DNA from: an uncultured Treponema sp.
Lineage (GTDB): Bacteria > Spirochaetota > Spirochaetia > Treponematales > Treponemataceae
DNA: 64,000 nt
Reading direction: 5' to 3'
Assembly (NCBI GenBank): GCA_949300145.1
Contig: CASGDA010000004.1
Location: 108,139-172,138 of the forward strand
The position numbers and the translations under genes were made by a program. This document shows positions 49,601 through 58,167 of this stretch, piece by piece. How positions within the stretch are numbered: position 1 is the first letter of the stretch; every line of letters starts with the position of its first letter. Below the pieces are notes generated by a model, which ran no database searches, was not told where the DNA came from, and was given only the letters and a program-made list of their open reading frames with translations.

Positions 49601-50237
49601 GGGTGGTGACGGATGGGCATATGACATTGGTTTCGGCGGTCTCGATCATGTTCTGGCTTCCGGTGAAGATGTCAACGTCATGGTTTTTGATACAGAGATG
49701 TATTCAAACACCGGCGGTCAGGCGTCAAAAGCATCCAATATCGGTGAAGTCTGCCAGTTTGCCGCTTCCGGTAAGGAAATCGGCAAAAAATCCCTGGCGG
49801 AAATTGCGATGAGTTACGGCTACGTTTATGTCGCTCAGATTGCCCTTGGCGCGAATCCGTCTCAGGCTGTCAAAGTCATCGCGGAGGCTGAAGCCTATAA
49901 CGGTCCGTCCCTGATTATCGGTTATGCTCCGTGCGAGCTCCACGGTATCAAGGGTGGAATGAACCATTGCCAGACAGAGATGAAGAAAGCTGTGGCTTCC
50001 GGATACTGGAACCTGTTCAGCTTTAATCCTGCCCTCAAGGCGGAAGGAAAGAATCCTTTCACTCTTACTTCCAAAGCCGGCGATGGAACTTACCAGGACT
50101 TCCTGTCAAGCGAAACCCGTTACTCAAGGCTTACCAGGGCCTTCCCCGAAAGGGCCGCCCTGCTGTTCAAGCAGAATGAGGAAGCCGCAAAGGCCCGCTT
50201 TGAACATCTGCAGAAACTGATAGAGCTTTATAAGTAA
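46698..50237 (+). CDS. nifJ: Pyruvate:ferredoxin (flavodoxin) oxidoreductase
   Basis: This single-chain enzyme converts pyruvate and CoA to acetyl-CoA, CO2 and reduced ferredoxin or flavodoxin, a central step in anaerobes. At 1179 residues it is full length. The N-terminal domain begins [29 protein letters not shown]. Two 4Fe-4S motifs lie near residue 697 ([11 protein letters not shown]) and near residue 752 ([11 protein letters not shown]). A further cluster site includes [11 protein letters not shown] near 818. The thiamine-binding segment is [12 protein letters not shown], followed by [12 protein letters not shown] strong AGGAGG site and two hairpins downstream suggest high expression as a single gene. 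Confidence 0.97.
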   Translation: [1179 protein letters not shown]

Positions 50238-50248
50238 TTGTTTCCGCT

Positions 50249-50274
50249 CCGGCCCTCTGCAAAAGGGGGGCCGG
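50249..50274 (+). terminator. First hairpin downstream of nifJ
   Basis: CCGGCCCTCT (50249-50258) pairs with AGGGGGGCCGG (50264-50274) across a GCAAA loop, with G-U pairs. No T-run follows. It may protect the 3' end of the mRNA or assist the terminator downstream. Confidence 0.5.
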
Positions 50275-50302
50275 GAATATCCGTATAACGGAACCAAAAA
50301 CG

Positions 50303-50333
50303 AAGGCTGTCCTGTGCAGGGCAGCCTTTTTTT
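50303..50333 (+). terminator. Rho-independent terminator after nifJ
   Basis: AAGGCTGTCCT (50303-50313) pairs with AGGGCAGCCTT (50318-50328) with one G-U pair and a 4-nt loop, followed by a T-run. Its core resembles the hairpin at 9141-9166. It also lies in front of the converging MATE gene. Confidence 0.85.
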
Positions 50334-50368
50334 GCAGGTGCGGTCAAATTCTCATCAAAAGCAAAGCG

Positions 50369-51787
50369 TCAGATTGTAGCCCTCTTTTTCCATTTGCCGT
50401 GTTTGAAACGTACTACAAAGGCAACGGAACGCACAATCCAGTCAATGACCATGGCAACCCAGCTTGAAAGGGCTCCCAGGCCTGTTGTCCATGCAAGAAG
50501 GTAACTGCAGCCGATTCTTATGAACCACATGGAAAGCAGGGAAACAATCATTGTGAATTTCGCGTCATTCAGGGCTCTCAGGGAATTCGGGAGGGTAAAA
50601 GACAGGGGCCAGACAAATATACAGCAGAATCCGTGGCAGAAAAGCATTTTCCAGGCTAGATTTTCTGTTTCAGGAAGCAGTCCGTAGACGGAAATAATCG
50701 GCCGGGCAAATGCCAGAATGATGATATTCAGCAGGAACATACACGCGTATGTTATTTTCATCAGTTTCCATGTGAAAAATTCAGCTTCCTGAAGACGGCC
50801 TGCTCCGGCGCAGCGTCCGATAACCGTAAGCATGGCAAGGCCGATAGCTGTTCCCGGCAGGACTTCAAATCCGGCGATGGTATTCGCGGCGGCGTTTGCG
50901 GCAATGGCGCTCGTTCCGAAGGTGGCTATCAGGGTTATCACGACGATTTTCCCGATTTGAAACATGCTGTTTTCTATTCCGTTCGGAATTCCTATCGACA
51001 GGATATGCCGGATAAGGCGCGGATCCGGTTCTATTTTCATTATACCCCTCAGGCTCACCGCCGGAATAGCCGGGGAAGCCGTCGGCGTTCCGGATGCTGC
51101 CGGTGCCGTTTTGTTTTTGTATAAAAGCGCGAATAGAACCACCGCCGCCACAGTCCTGGAACAAAGGGTGGAAACAGCCGCCCCCAGAACCCCCAGGTTG
51201 AGGATAAAAATCATCAGGTAATTCCCTCCTATGTTAAGCACGTTGATCAACGCCGCTATATACATGGAAATACGGGAATTACCCTGTGCCCGGAAAAGAG
51301 CGGCGCAGGCGTTGTATAATCCGATTGACGGCAGGGCAAACATCATGACGAAAAAATAAGTCTGGGCTTCCTTCATGACATCCGCCTCGATTTTTCCGAA
51401 AATCAGCGGGAGAAATTGTTTCCGTGTAGCCAGGCCTGAAAGAGACATTGCCAGGGCGCATAAAATAACCGCATATATAAGCTGTTTCGCTGTCTTTGAG
51501 GAAAGATCCGGTCTGTTTTTTCCTATGTATTGGGAACAAACAACGGCGCCTCCTGTCGCAAGGGCGGAGAATATGCTGTTTATCAAAATCTGGATGTTAT
51601 CGACCAGTGAAACCCCGGAAACCGCTGTTTCTCCCAGGGTTCCGACCATAATTATATCCGCCATTCCCACAGTCAAGGCAAGGAGCTGCTCAAGTATAAG
51701 AGGCCATATAAGGACAAATAAATCCATGTTGGAAAAAAGAAGCGGATTTTTTATTCCGCCGGGGAGTTTCTGTGAAGGAATTTTCAT
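50369..51787 (-). CDS. MATE-family multidrug/cation exporter
   Basis: MATE proteins expel drugs and other organic cations in exchange for H+ or Na+. This 472-residue protein has twelve predicted helices in two halves. Family traits include FVLIWPLILEQLLALTVGMADIIMVGTLG at the start and the mirror stretch in the second half (SIGIPNGIENSMFQIGKIVVITLIATFG). The linker near the middle is Ala/Pro/Thr-rich. It is a single gene converging on nifJ. The drug or metabolite it carries cannot be told from sequence. Confidence 0.92.
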   Translation of the reverse strand: MKIPSQKLPGGIKNPLLFSNMDLFVLIWPLILEQLLALTVGMADIIMVGTLGETAVSGVSLVDNIQILINSIFSALATGGAVVCSQYIGKNRPDLSSKTAKQLIYAVILCALAMSLSGLATRKQFLPLIFGKIEADVMKEAQTYFFVMMFALPSIGLYNACAALFRAQGNSRISMYIAALINVLNIGGNYLMIFILNLGVLGAAVSTLCSRTVAAVVLFALLYKNKTAPAASGTPTASPAIPAVSLRGIMKIEPDPRLIRHILSIGIPNGIENSMFQIGKIVVITLIATFGTSAIAANAAANTIAGFEVLPGTAIGLAMLTVIGRCAGAGRLQEAEFFTWKLMKITYACMFLLNIIILAFARPIISVYGLLPETENLAWKMLFCHGFCCIFVWPLSFTLPNSLRALNDAKFTMIVSLLSMWFIRIGCSYLLAWTTGLGALSSWVAMVIDWIVRSVAFVVRFKHGKWKKRATI

Positions 51788-51843
51788 GATTATTTTGTCT
51801 TAACATAAACCGGGACTTTTGTCGATGAAAGATTCTGCAATTA

Positions 51844-51872
51844 TTGACAGCTGCCTTTTTTTCTCTTATCCT
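51844..51872 (+). promoter_or_regulatory. Promoter of the CNNM/CorC-type gene
   Basis: TTGACA (51844-51849, perfect), 17 bp, TATCCT (51867-51872). The leader would be about 36 nt and includes AAAGGAG before the TTG start at 51915. Confidence 0.6.
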
Positions 51873-51914
51873 AGAAACCATATTTATTTGATTTAAATAA
51901 ATAAAGGAGTTTTT

Positions 51915-53258
51915 TTGGAAACCATTCTATGGTCGCTGGTTCTTCAGCTTGTCCTGATTGTATTGAATGCGTTTTTTGCTTGTGCCGAAATTGCCGTAAT
52001 TTCTGTCAACGAAGCAAAAATAGAACAACTTGCGGAAAAGGGGAATAAAAAAGCTTCCCGTCTTCAGAAGCTGCTGAAAGATCCCGCCCGCTTCCTTGCG
52101 ACAATTCAAGTTGCCATTACTTTGTCCGGATTTTTAGGCAGTGCTTTCGCTGCGGATAATTTCTCGGAATACATTGCAGACTGGCTTTCCGGTTTCGGAT
52201 TGCCGCTTCCCTACAGCAGCCTGAAAACTATTTCCGTCGTGCTGATAACCATTCTTCTTTCATATGTCACGTTGATTTTCGGAGAGCTTGTTCCCAAACG
52301 GATAGCAATGAAAAAAGCGGAGGAGCTGTCCCTTTTGATGTCGGCCGCGGTGACGGCAATTTCAAAGTTTTTTGCCCCGCTGGTGTGGCTTTCCACTGTT
52401 TCCACAAACGGCGTTCTGCGGTTGTTCGGCTTTGACCCGAATGAAGCGGATGAAAGTGTCAGTGAAGAGGAAATCCGTCTGATGGTCGATGAAGGCAGCC
52501 GGAAAGGCGTCATTGATGTGGCGGAAAAGGAAATGATTCAAAATATTTTTGAATTCGATGACCTTCAGGTTGGTGACTTTGCCACCCACCGGAAAGACGT
52601 GGTTTTCCTTTTTCTTGACGACAGCCTTGAGGAGTGGAATTCCCTCATTATAGATACAGGGCATGAAAATTACCCCGTATGCGATAAAACCGCGGATTCC
52701 GTTATCGGTGTTCTTTCGGCTTCGGCTTATTTCAGGCTGGAAGAAAAGACAAAAGAAGCGGTGATGCAAAAGGCTGTGAAGCCCGCCTGGTTTATCCCCG
52801 AAACGCTTAAAGCCGATGTTGTATTCAAGAAGATGAAGGAAACCAAAAGGTATTTCGCGGTTGTACTGGATGAATACGGCGGAATGACGAGCGTGGTGAC
52901 GATAAACGATTTGCTTGAACAGCTGGTCGGTGACTTCACTTATGCTGATTCCGATGAAGAAAACGCCGAAGAAGATATAGCTGTTGCGGCGGACGGAACC
53001 TGGTTGATAAGGGGCGGGGCTCCTCTTGACGATGTATCCGAAAAACTCGGACTGACACTTCCCGTGGAAGAGTATGATACTTTCGGGGGATATGTTCTGG
53101 GTGTTTACGGTTCAATCCCGGATGACGGTTCTGTTTTCACCGTGGAGACAAAGGATTTGCGGATTAAGGTGACGGAAATCAGGGACAGGTGCATAATTCA
53201 CACCAACGTTATAAAACTTGAGACACCGGAAAAACCGGACAAGCAGCGGGAAGAATAG
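51915..53258 (+). CDS. CNNM/CorC (HlyC)-family transporter-associated protein
   Basis: The family includes Mg2+/Co2+ efflux-linked proteins; old hemolysin annotations for it are misleading. This 447-residue protein has an N-terminal CNNM (DUF21) membrane domain with three or four helices (~1-190), including FACAEIAVISVNEAKIEQL. Two CBS domains follow (~205-330), with DESVSEEEIRLMVDEGSRKGVID at their start and VLDEYGGMTSVVTINDLLEQLVG at their end. The C-terminal ~90 residues form a CorC_HlyC domain. The start is TTG 51915, 7 bases after AAAGGAG. Confidence 0.92.
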   Translation: METILWSLVLQLVLIVLNAFFACAEIAVISVNEAKIEQLAEKGNKKASRLQKLLKDPARFLATIQVAITLSGFLGSAFAADNFSEYIADWLSGFGLPLPYSSLKTISVVLITILLSYVTLIFGELVPKRIAMKKAEELSLLMSAAVTAISKFFAPLVWLSTVSTNGVLRLFGFDPNEADESVSEEEIRLMVDEGSRKGVIDVAEKEMIQNIFEFDDLQVGDFATHRKDVVFLFLDDSLEEWNSLIIDTGHENYPVCDKTADSVIGVLSASAYFRLEEKTKEAVMQKAVKPAWFIPETLKADVVFKKMKETKRYFAVVLDEYGGMTSVVTINDLLEQLVGDFTYADSDEENAEEDIAVAADGTWLIRGGAPLDDVSEKLGLTLPVEEYDTFGGYVLGVYGSIPDDGSVFTVETKDLRIKVTEIRDRCIIHTNVIKLETPEKPDKQREE

Positions 53259-53303
53259 AAAAGGGTCGGCGGAATTTACAGGCGGGCGCGGGGCGGGAAC
53301 CTC

Positions 53304-53332
53304 TTGACCGCCGGAAAAATGTTTCGTATCCT
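53304..53332 (+). promoter_or_regulatory. Promoter abutting the small membrane protein gene
   Basis: TTGACC (53304-53309), 17 bp, TATCCT (53327-53332), then 9 bases to ATG 53342. No Shine-Dalgarno sequence. The promoter starts 46 bases after the CNNM gene ends. Confidence 0.6.
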
Positions 53333-53341
53333 GTTCTGGAA

Positions 53342-53755
53342 ATGAAGGTTTTTCAGTTTCCGCGAATTGTATATATTGTTTTATTGATATATGAATTTTT
53401 AAAAACAGCTGCTTTTTCCTCCGGAATTTTTGCTGACTGGAATGTAATTCCGGATATGGACGGCCTTTTCGGATATATCGCGGTTCCCGCCCTGAGCCTC
53501 ATTCCCGTCATGCTTTTTATGCTTGCCGGAAATGAAAAAGCGTTCGCTTTCTGTCTTCCCCTGATTATGATTGTGAAAGGTCTTTCCGTCCTGTCCTTCC
53601 TTTTGCTTTCCGTGCGTTCCCTCCGTGTTATTTTTTTATATCCGCTGCAAATTTATAATTTCAGTGATGCATTTTATGTTATACTGATGTGTGTCCCAGG
53701 TGATCTGGTTTCATTCTTTTTTTGTCTTGGGAGGCGGAAAAAAATATGCGGATAA
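53342..53755 (+). CDS. Small membrane protein of unknown function
   Basis: This 137-residue protein has four predicted membrane helices (~8-27, ~40-62, ~65-90 and ~105-130) and a short basic end (LGRRKKICG). I recognise no family. It lies first in a unit with the MinD-like ATPase and overlaps it by 10 bases, so the two are probably translated together. It could anchor or localise the ATPase, but that is inferred from position only. Confidence 0.7.
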   Translation: MKVFQFPRIVYIVLLIYEFLKTAAFSSGIFADWNVIPDMDGLFGYIAVPALSLIPVMLFMLAGNEKAFAFCLPLIMIVKGLSVLSFLLLSVRSLRVIFLYPLQIYNFSDAFYVILMCVPGDLVSFFFCLGRRKKICG

Positions 53756-54900
53756 TCCCCATTGCGAGCGGTAAAGGCGGTGTAGGAAAAAGCCTCCTGG
53801 CGGCGAATTTGGCCATTGCACTCGGCCAGGGAGGAAAACGGGTTGTTCTTGTGGATATGGACCTGGGAGCTTCGAACCTGCATCTGGTGTTGGGGGAACA
53901 GGCAGTCCGCAAAGGGCTGGGAACCTTTTTAACGAAGGGCTCCTCTTTTGAGGAAAGCATTTACACAACTTCATATGAAAATGTGCGTTTCATTCCTGGT
54001 GATTCTGAGATTCCCGGATTGAGCGCCCTGCGTATGCCTCAAAAGACATCGATTTTGCGTAATTTTAATAAACTTGAAGGTGAAACGGATTATCTTATTC
54101 TGGATTTGGGCGCTGGAACGCATCTTTCCATACTGGACTTTTTTCTGCTTTCTCCCAGAGGAATTGTTGTTACCGCCCCTTCCGTTACGGCGACGCTTAA
54201 CGCCTATCTTTTTTTGAAAAACGCCATTTTCAGGCTGCTCTACAATTCATTTAAAAAGCATAGTCCCGGATATGAATACATCGAAAAACTGAAAAAGGAA
54301 AGTTCTTCCCTTCAGCGTTTGTATATCCCCAAACTTACGGAACAGCTTGCCATGGTTGATCCGGAAAACACGGCGAATTTCAGGCAGTATCTTGCGGCTT
54401 TTCATCCCAGGCTTGTCCTGAATATGATTGACGGCCCGCAGGATGCGGAGCGCGCCGGGAAAATCCGCCGTTCGTGCAGGGAATACCTGAATATGGATAT
54501 TGAGCATCTCGGAGTGATTTACCGGGACAGTGTGCAGGACATAGCCCTCGCTTCCAGACTTCCTGTTATTGTGTATAAACCGCGCTCCGTCCTTTCCCAG
54601 GCTGTTTACCGCATCGCCGAGAAGATTATCCAGTCGGAAACTGAGGATGCCGGAATCGATGAGAGCACTTTCGCCGCTGTAAACGAGGATTCTTTCCGTT
54701 CGGCGGAAACGGAAGCCGCTGAGGATTTTGAACTGAAAATGGAGTCGCTTGAAGAGCTTGCCGGCAGCGGCGCTCTTTCGACCGGTGATTTGGCGGAAAT
54801 CATAAAATCCCAGCAATATGAAATTTCTGTATTAAAAAAAGAAAATACTCTGCTTAAATCAAAGCTTTTGAATGCTTCCAGACAGGGATTCGGTGTTTAG
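53746..54900 (+). CDS. MinD/ParA-like ATPase with coiled-coil C-terminus
   Basis: MinD-like ATPases place cell structures such as division sites or flagella by switching on the membrane. The deviant Walker A motif is KGGVGKS (10-16), followed by VVLVDMDLGASNLHLVLG. The ATPase fold covers ~1-270. The C-terminal ~110 residues are acidic and then form a coiled coil (SQQYEISVLKKENTLLKSKL). The start is ATG 53746, about 10 bases after GGGAGG. The next gene is a FapA-like protein; in spirochaetes a similar ATPase (FlhG) often sits with a FapA-type gene near flhF, which is not seen here. Its cargo is unknown. Confidence 0.85.
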   Translation: MRIIPIASGKGGVGKSLLAANLAIALGQGGKRVVLVDMDLGASNLHLVLGEQAVRKGLGTFLTKGSSFEESIYTTSYENVRFIPGDSEIPGLSALRMPQKTSILRNFNKLEGETDYLILDLGAGTHLSILDFFLLSPRGIVVTAPSVTATLNAYLFLKNAIFRLLYNSFKKHSPGYEYIEKLKKESSSLQRLYIPKLTEQLAMVDPENTANFRQYLAAFHPRLVLNMIDGPQDAERAGKIRRSCREYLNMDIEHLGVIYRDSVQDIALASRLPVIVYKPRSVLSQAVYRIAEKIIQSETEDAGIDESTFAAVNEDSFRSAETEAAEDFELKMESLEELAGSGALSTGDLAEIIKSQQYEISVLKKENTLLKSKLLNASRQGFGV

Positions 54901-54928
54901 ATGATTTAAGCTGCGGAGAGTTTGTTTT

Positions 54929-57136
54929 ATGCAAAAAAAGTACTGGCGTATCGGCTTGAAACAGAATACCTCCGAGTGGATTATTTCCGGGGAAGAGGGA
55001 ATCCCCCTCGACGGGTATCCATCGGCGGAGGAAATTTATGCGGAAGCCGCTGCAAAAAAGATCCCGGAAAAAAGCCTTTCCGCGCCGGCGGTTTTGTCCA
55101 AAAAACTCGAAAAAGCAAGGTTGTCCCCCGGCGAGGCTTTCAGCTTTCCCATAACGCGGGATCCGTCTTTTGATGTCAGGCTGTCTGTTTCCAACGACAA
55201 ACTTACAGCGAAACTTTATATCAGGAAAGCGCAGCAAACGCCTCATTCTCTGGATTTGAAACTGATTTCAACAGTATTGAATACAAGCAAAATTAAATTT
55301 GCCGATGCTGATATGCTGAAAGCCAAAATCTATGAGTTCCGTGATTCGGACAAAATGGAACTTGTAGATTATGTTGTTGCGGAAGGAATTCCTCCGACCG
55401 GCGGCGGCGAAAATGAAATCTGTGAGCGTGTCAAATGGCTTGAGGGAGAGGAGCGGCTTTTCTACCAGAAACGGATTGTTGTCTGGGATGAAAAAGAAAA
55501 CGCCGGAAAAAAAAGCGCGGGGGAAATCCTTCCGCCGGCGTTTTCCCCCGATGTAAAGATAGCTTTTGTTGTGAAAGACGACCTGGTTCTTGAGTTTCTC
55601 CCGGCTAAAAGCGGATCCCCCGGAAGGGATATTTACGGTGCGGAAATCCCCGGTCTTCCCGGCAGAAATCCTCTGGTTCACATTGATGAAAACCTCTCCC
55701 ATGAAAAAGACGGCGTCCGCGCCAAAAAACACGGCGCCCTCCTTTTGGAAACCATAAACGGTTCCGTTTATGCCCGGCTCCTTCCTTATTGCGATGCCTT
55801 TGTCGAAATTCAAATTCCGCCCGGAAACATGGAGGCTGTTTTGACCGCCGCTCCGGAAGCCGGAGGAGGAGAACCTCTGTCCGTTGAGCTTGTGATGAAT
55901 GAAATGCGGAAAAAAGGTGTAGGCGGGGATATCGATAAAGAGAATCTTGCTTTTTTTGTGCGGACTGTAAGGAATTCCGGTCATGAATCCCGGATGGTTA
56001 TCGCCAAAGGCCGGCGGCCTGTTCCTCCCGGCGGACCGGTTATTGAATGGGCTTCTCCGAAGCATGCCGGGCATATTGTTCTAAAAGGTGAAAAAATACT
56101 TTCATACCGTATTTCTGAGTCCGGACAGGAAGGTGTGGATATAATGGGCCATCCGATTCCCTTCCAGAATGTTCCTCCGGAACCTCTCCCCCAGCATGAC
56201 TCTTCTGTAGAACGGAGGGAAGAGGGCGGCTGGATTTGTTTTTTCGCCCTGATTTCCGGCGAGGTGGTGAAAAAGGGGGTAACGGTTTCTGTTTCCGATA
56301 AAAAAGAGATAAACCGGAATCTTACTTCCGAGGATGAATCCGAGAATTTTCCCGGCGTTCTGGTTGTGAACGGGGATATAAAGCAGGGTGCGAATGTGAA
56401 AGCCTCCGGTCTTTTGACCGTAAACGGGAATATAGGTGTCGCCATTGTAACCGGGGAAGATTCCGTTATCGTAAAAGGCGGGATGAAAGGGGCGAACCTG
56501 GGCACTATATGGGCGAAAAACAGTATAGATATTTCCTTCGCTGAAAATGCCTGCCTTCTTGCCGGCGGAGATATCCGTGTGGAAAAATATTGCTTTCAGT
56601 GTAAAATAAAAACAAATTCACGTCTGGCTGTCAAAGGCAGTCCGGGAATATTTCTCGGAGGTTCCGTTCATGCGCGTGATGGAATAGAAGTTCCCGAACT
56701 CGGGTCTCCGAAAAGGTTGAGGACAATGGTTTCCTTCGGACAGGATTACATCGTCGCGGATCAAATTGAAAGAACGGAGAGGGATTTCAAGGAAATAAAA
56801 GCCTCGCTGGAGGAAATAGACGCCCGGCTTAAAAAGCTTCCTTCCAGTGATGAGAACATCCAGAAAATCCGGAAAAAGAAATTCGACCTTTTGAAGCAAA
56901 GGGACCGGGCTATGCTTAAAATTTTCACGCTGCGGGAAGTTTTTGAACAGCATTTTCCTTCACAAGTCAAAGTGACGGGAACTGTTTGGCCCGGGGTTTT
57001 GCTGGAAAGCCACGGAAGGTATTTCGAGGTTCATGAGAAACTTTCGGGTGTGGTTTTTATTTTTGATCAGGCTTCCGGCCGTATCGTTTATTCTCCGATT
57101 GATACCGGGGAATCCCTGCATTTGGAAAATACATGA
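54929..57136 (+). CDS. FapA-family (DUF342) protein
   Basis: This 735-residue protein has the FapA/DUF342 architecture. An N-terminal region is followed by a beta-helix of short repeats (~455-590: GDIKQGANVKASGLLTVNGNIGVAIVTGEDSV and following). A coiled coil (~615-680, LERTERDFKEIKASLEEIDARLKKL) and a small C-terminal beta domain follow. The family is widespread in spirochaetes and firmicutes and usually lies near flagellar, MinD or cell-organisation genes; a precise function is not established. It is cytoplasmic. It lies 28 bases after the MinD-like gene and 12 bases before lgt. Confidence 0.85.
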   Translation: MQKKYWRIGLKQNTSEWIISGEEGIPLDGYPSAEEIYAEAAAKKIPEKSLSAPAVLSKKLEKARLSPGEAFSFPITRDPSFDVRLSVSNDKLTAKLYIRKAQQTPHSLDLKLISTVLNTSKIKFADADMLKAKIYEFRDSDKMELVDYVVAEGIPPTGGGENEICERVKWLEGEERLFYQKRIVVWDEKENAGKKSAGEILPPAFSPDVKIAFVVKDDLVLEFLPAKSGSPGRDIYGAEIPGLPGRNPLVHIDENLSHEKDGVRAKKHGALLLETINGSVYARLLPYCDAFVEIQIPPGNMEAVLTAAPEAGGGEPLSVELVMNEMRKKGVGGDIDKENLAFFVRTVRNSGHESRMVIAKGRRPVPPGGPVIEWASPKHAGHIVLKGEKILSYRISESGQEGVDIMGHPIPFQNVPPEPLPQHDSSVERREEGGWICFFALISGEVVKKGVTVSVSDKKEINRNLTSEDESENFPGVLVVNGDIKQGANVKASGLLTVNGNIGVAIVTGEDSVIVKGGMKGANLGTIWAKNSIDISFAENACLLAGGDIRVEKYCFQCKIKTNSRLAVKGSPGIFLGGSVHARDGIEVPELGSPKRLRTMVSFGQDYIVADQIERTERDFKEIKASLEEIDARLKKLPSSDENIQKIRKKKFDLLKQRDRAMLKIFTLREVFEQHFPSQVKVTGTVWPGVLLESHGRYFEVHEKLSGVVFIFDQASGRIVYSPIDTGESLHLENT

Positions 57137-57148
57137 AAGAGGGTAAAA

Positions 57149-58144
57149 ATGCTTTTGTTTCTTGAATATCCCTCCTGGATAAAACCTGAAATAATCCAGG
57201 GGGTGCCTTTTTTGCGCTGGTACGGGCTGATGTACCTTTTTGCCTTTGCGACGGCTTATTTAGCTTTTTCCTATCAGGTGAAGAAGGGGGAACTTGCGGC
57301 CGCTTCGGGCGCCGCTGTTTATTCCGAAGACATACTGCAGTTTTTCACATGGGGAATCGCCGGACTTTTAATCGGCGCCCGCATTTTCGCGACGCTTGTG
57401 TATGATACTTCGGGGATTTACCTTAGGAAACCCTGGTTGATTTTCTGGCCTTTTCAGGACGGACAGTGGACCGGTCTTGCGGGAATGTCCTACCACGGGG
57501 GCTTTATAGGCGGGTGTCTGGGGATGATTTTATGGTCGGTTCGCTATAAAAAGCCTTTCGCCCCCTGGTGCGATTGCATGGCGGCTTCAATTCCGTTGGG
57601 CTACACCTTCGGCAGACTGGGGAATTTCCTGAACGGGGAGCTTTACGGCAGGGTTACGGAAAGCCCCATCGGGATGTTTTTTCCTTCAGCAAGGCGTTTC
57701 CCTGTTTCCGAGGAATGGGTCCGGGATTTTACGCTGCGGAACGGTATCCATGTTCCGGAGGGGGCTCTGACAGTTAACCTGCCGCGGCATCCCAGCCAGC
57801 TTTATGAAGCGTTTTTCGAGGGGATTGTCCTTTGGGCGGTTATTTGGTTTGTTTTCCGGAAGCGGAAACCCTGGAACGGATTCCTTGCGGCGGTGTACAC
57901 CCTTGGTTACGGGCTCTTCCGCTTCATTATCGAATATTTCCGGGAACCGGATGAAGATTTGGGATTCAGATTCACAAAAAGCGGGGATGCAGCCCGTACA
58001 TATCTGATGGAGTCTCTCCTTAATATTTCCACAGGGCAGATTTTATGCCTGCTGATGATAGCCGGTTCTGTATGCTTTATCACAGGCTATTCCGTTTATT
58101 TAAAAAGAAAAAAATGCGCTTCCTCGGAGAATGACAGTAAGTAA
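57149..58144 (+). CDS. lgt: Prolipoprotein diacylglyceryl transferase
   Basis: Lgt attaches diacylglycerol to the lipobox cysteine of lipoprotein precursors, the first step of their maturation. The 331-residue membrane protein has seven or so helices. Family motifs are the RWYGLMYLFAF stretch near the N-terminus, YHGGFIGG (115-122) and the signature GRLGNFLNGELYGR (155-168). A GAGGG site precedes ATG 57149. Spirochaetes make many lipoproteins, and the next gene encodes one. Confidence 0.96.
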   Translation: MLLFLEYPSWIKPEIIQGVPFLRWYGLMYLFAFATAYLAFSYQVKKGELAAASGAAVYSEDILQFFTWGIAGLLIGARIFATLVYDTSGIYLRKPWLIFWPFQDGQWTGLAGMSYHGGFIGGCLGMILWSVRYKKPFAPWCDCMAASIPLGYTFGRLGNFLNGELYGRVTESPIGMFFPSARRFPVSEEWVRDFTLRNGIHVPEGALTVNLPRHPSQLYEAFFEGIVLWAVIWFVFRKRKPWNGFLAAVYTLGYGLFRFIIEYFREPDEDLGFRFTKSGDAARTYLMESLLNISTGQILCLLMIAGSVCFITGYSVYLKRKKCASSENDSK

Positions 58145-58159
58145 AAAACGGTGTACAAT
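58131..58159 (+). promoter_or_regulatory. Promoter abutting the solute-binding lipoprotein gene
   Basis: ATGACA (58131-58136), 17 bp, TACAAT (58154-58159), then 8 bases to ATG 58168. The -35 box lies in the last codons of lgt. No Shine-Dalgarno sequence is visible. Confidence 0.55.
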
Positions 58160-58167
58160 AGTTTCAT

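Noticed and set aside
55268..56074. 268-residue minus-strand open frame inside the FapA-like gene
   Set aside because: Antisense to a clear family member; no independent promoter or motif.
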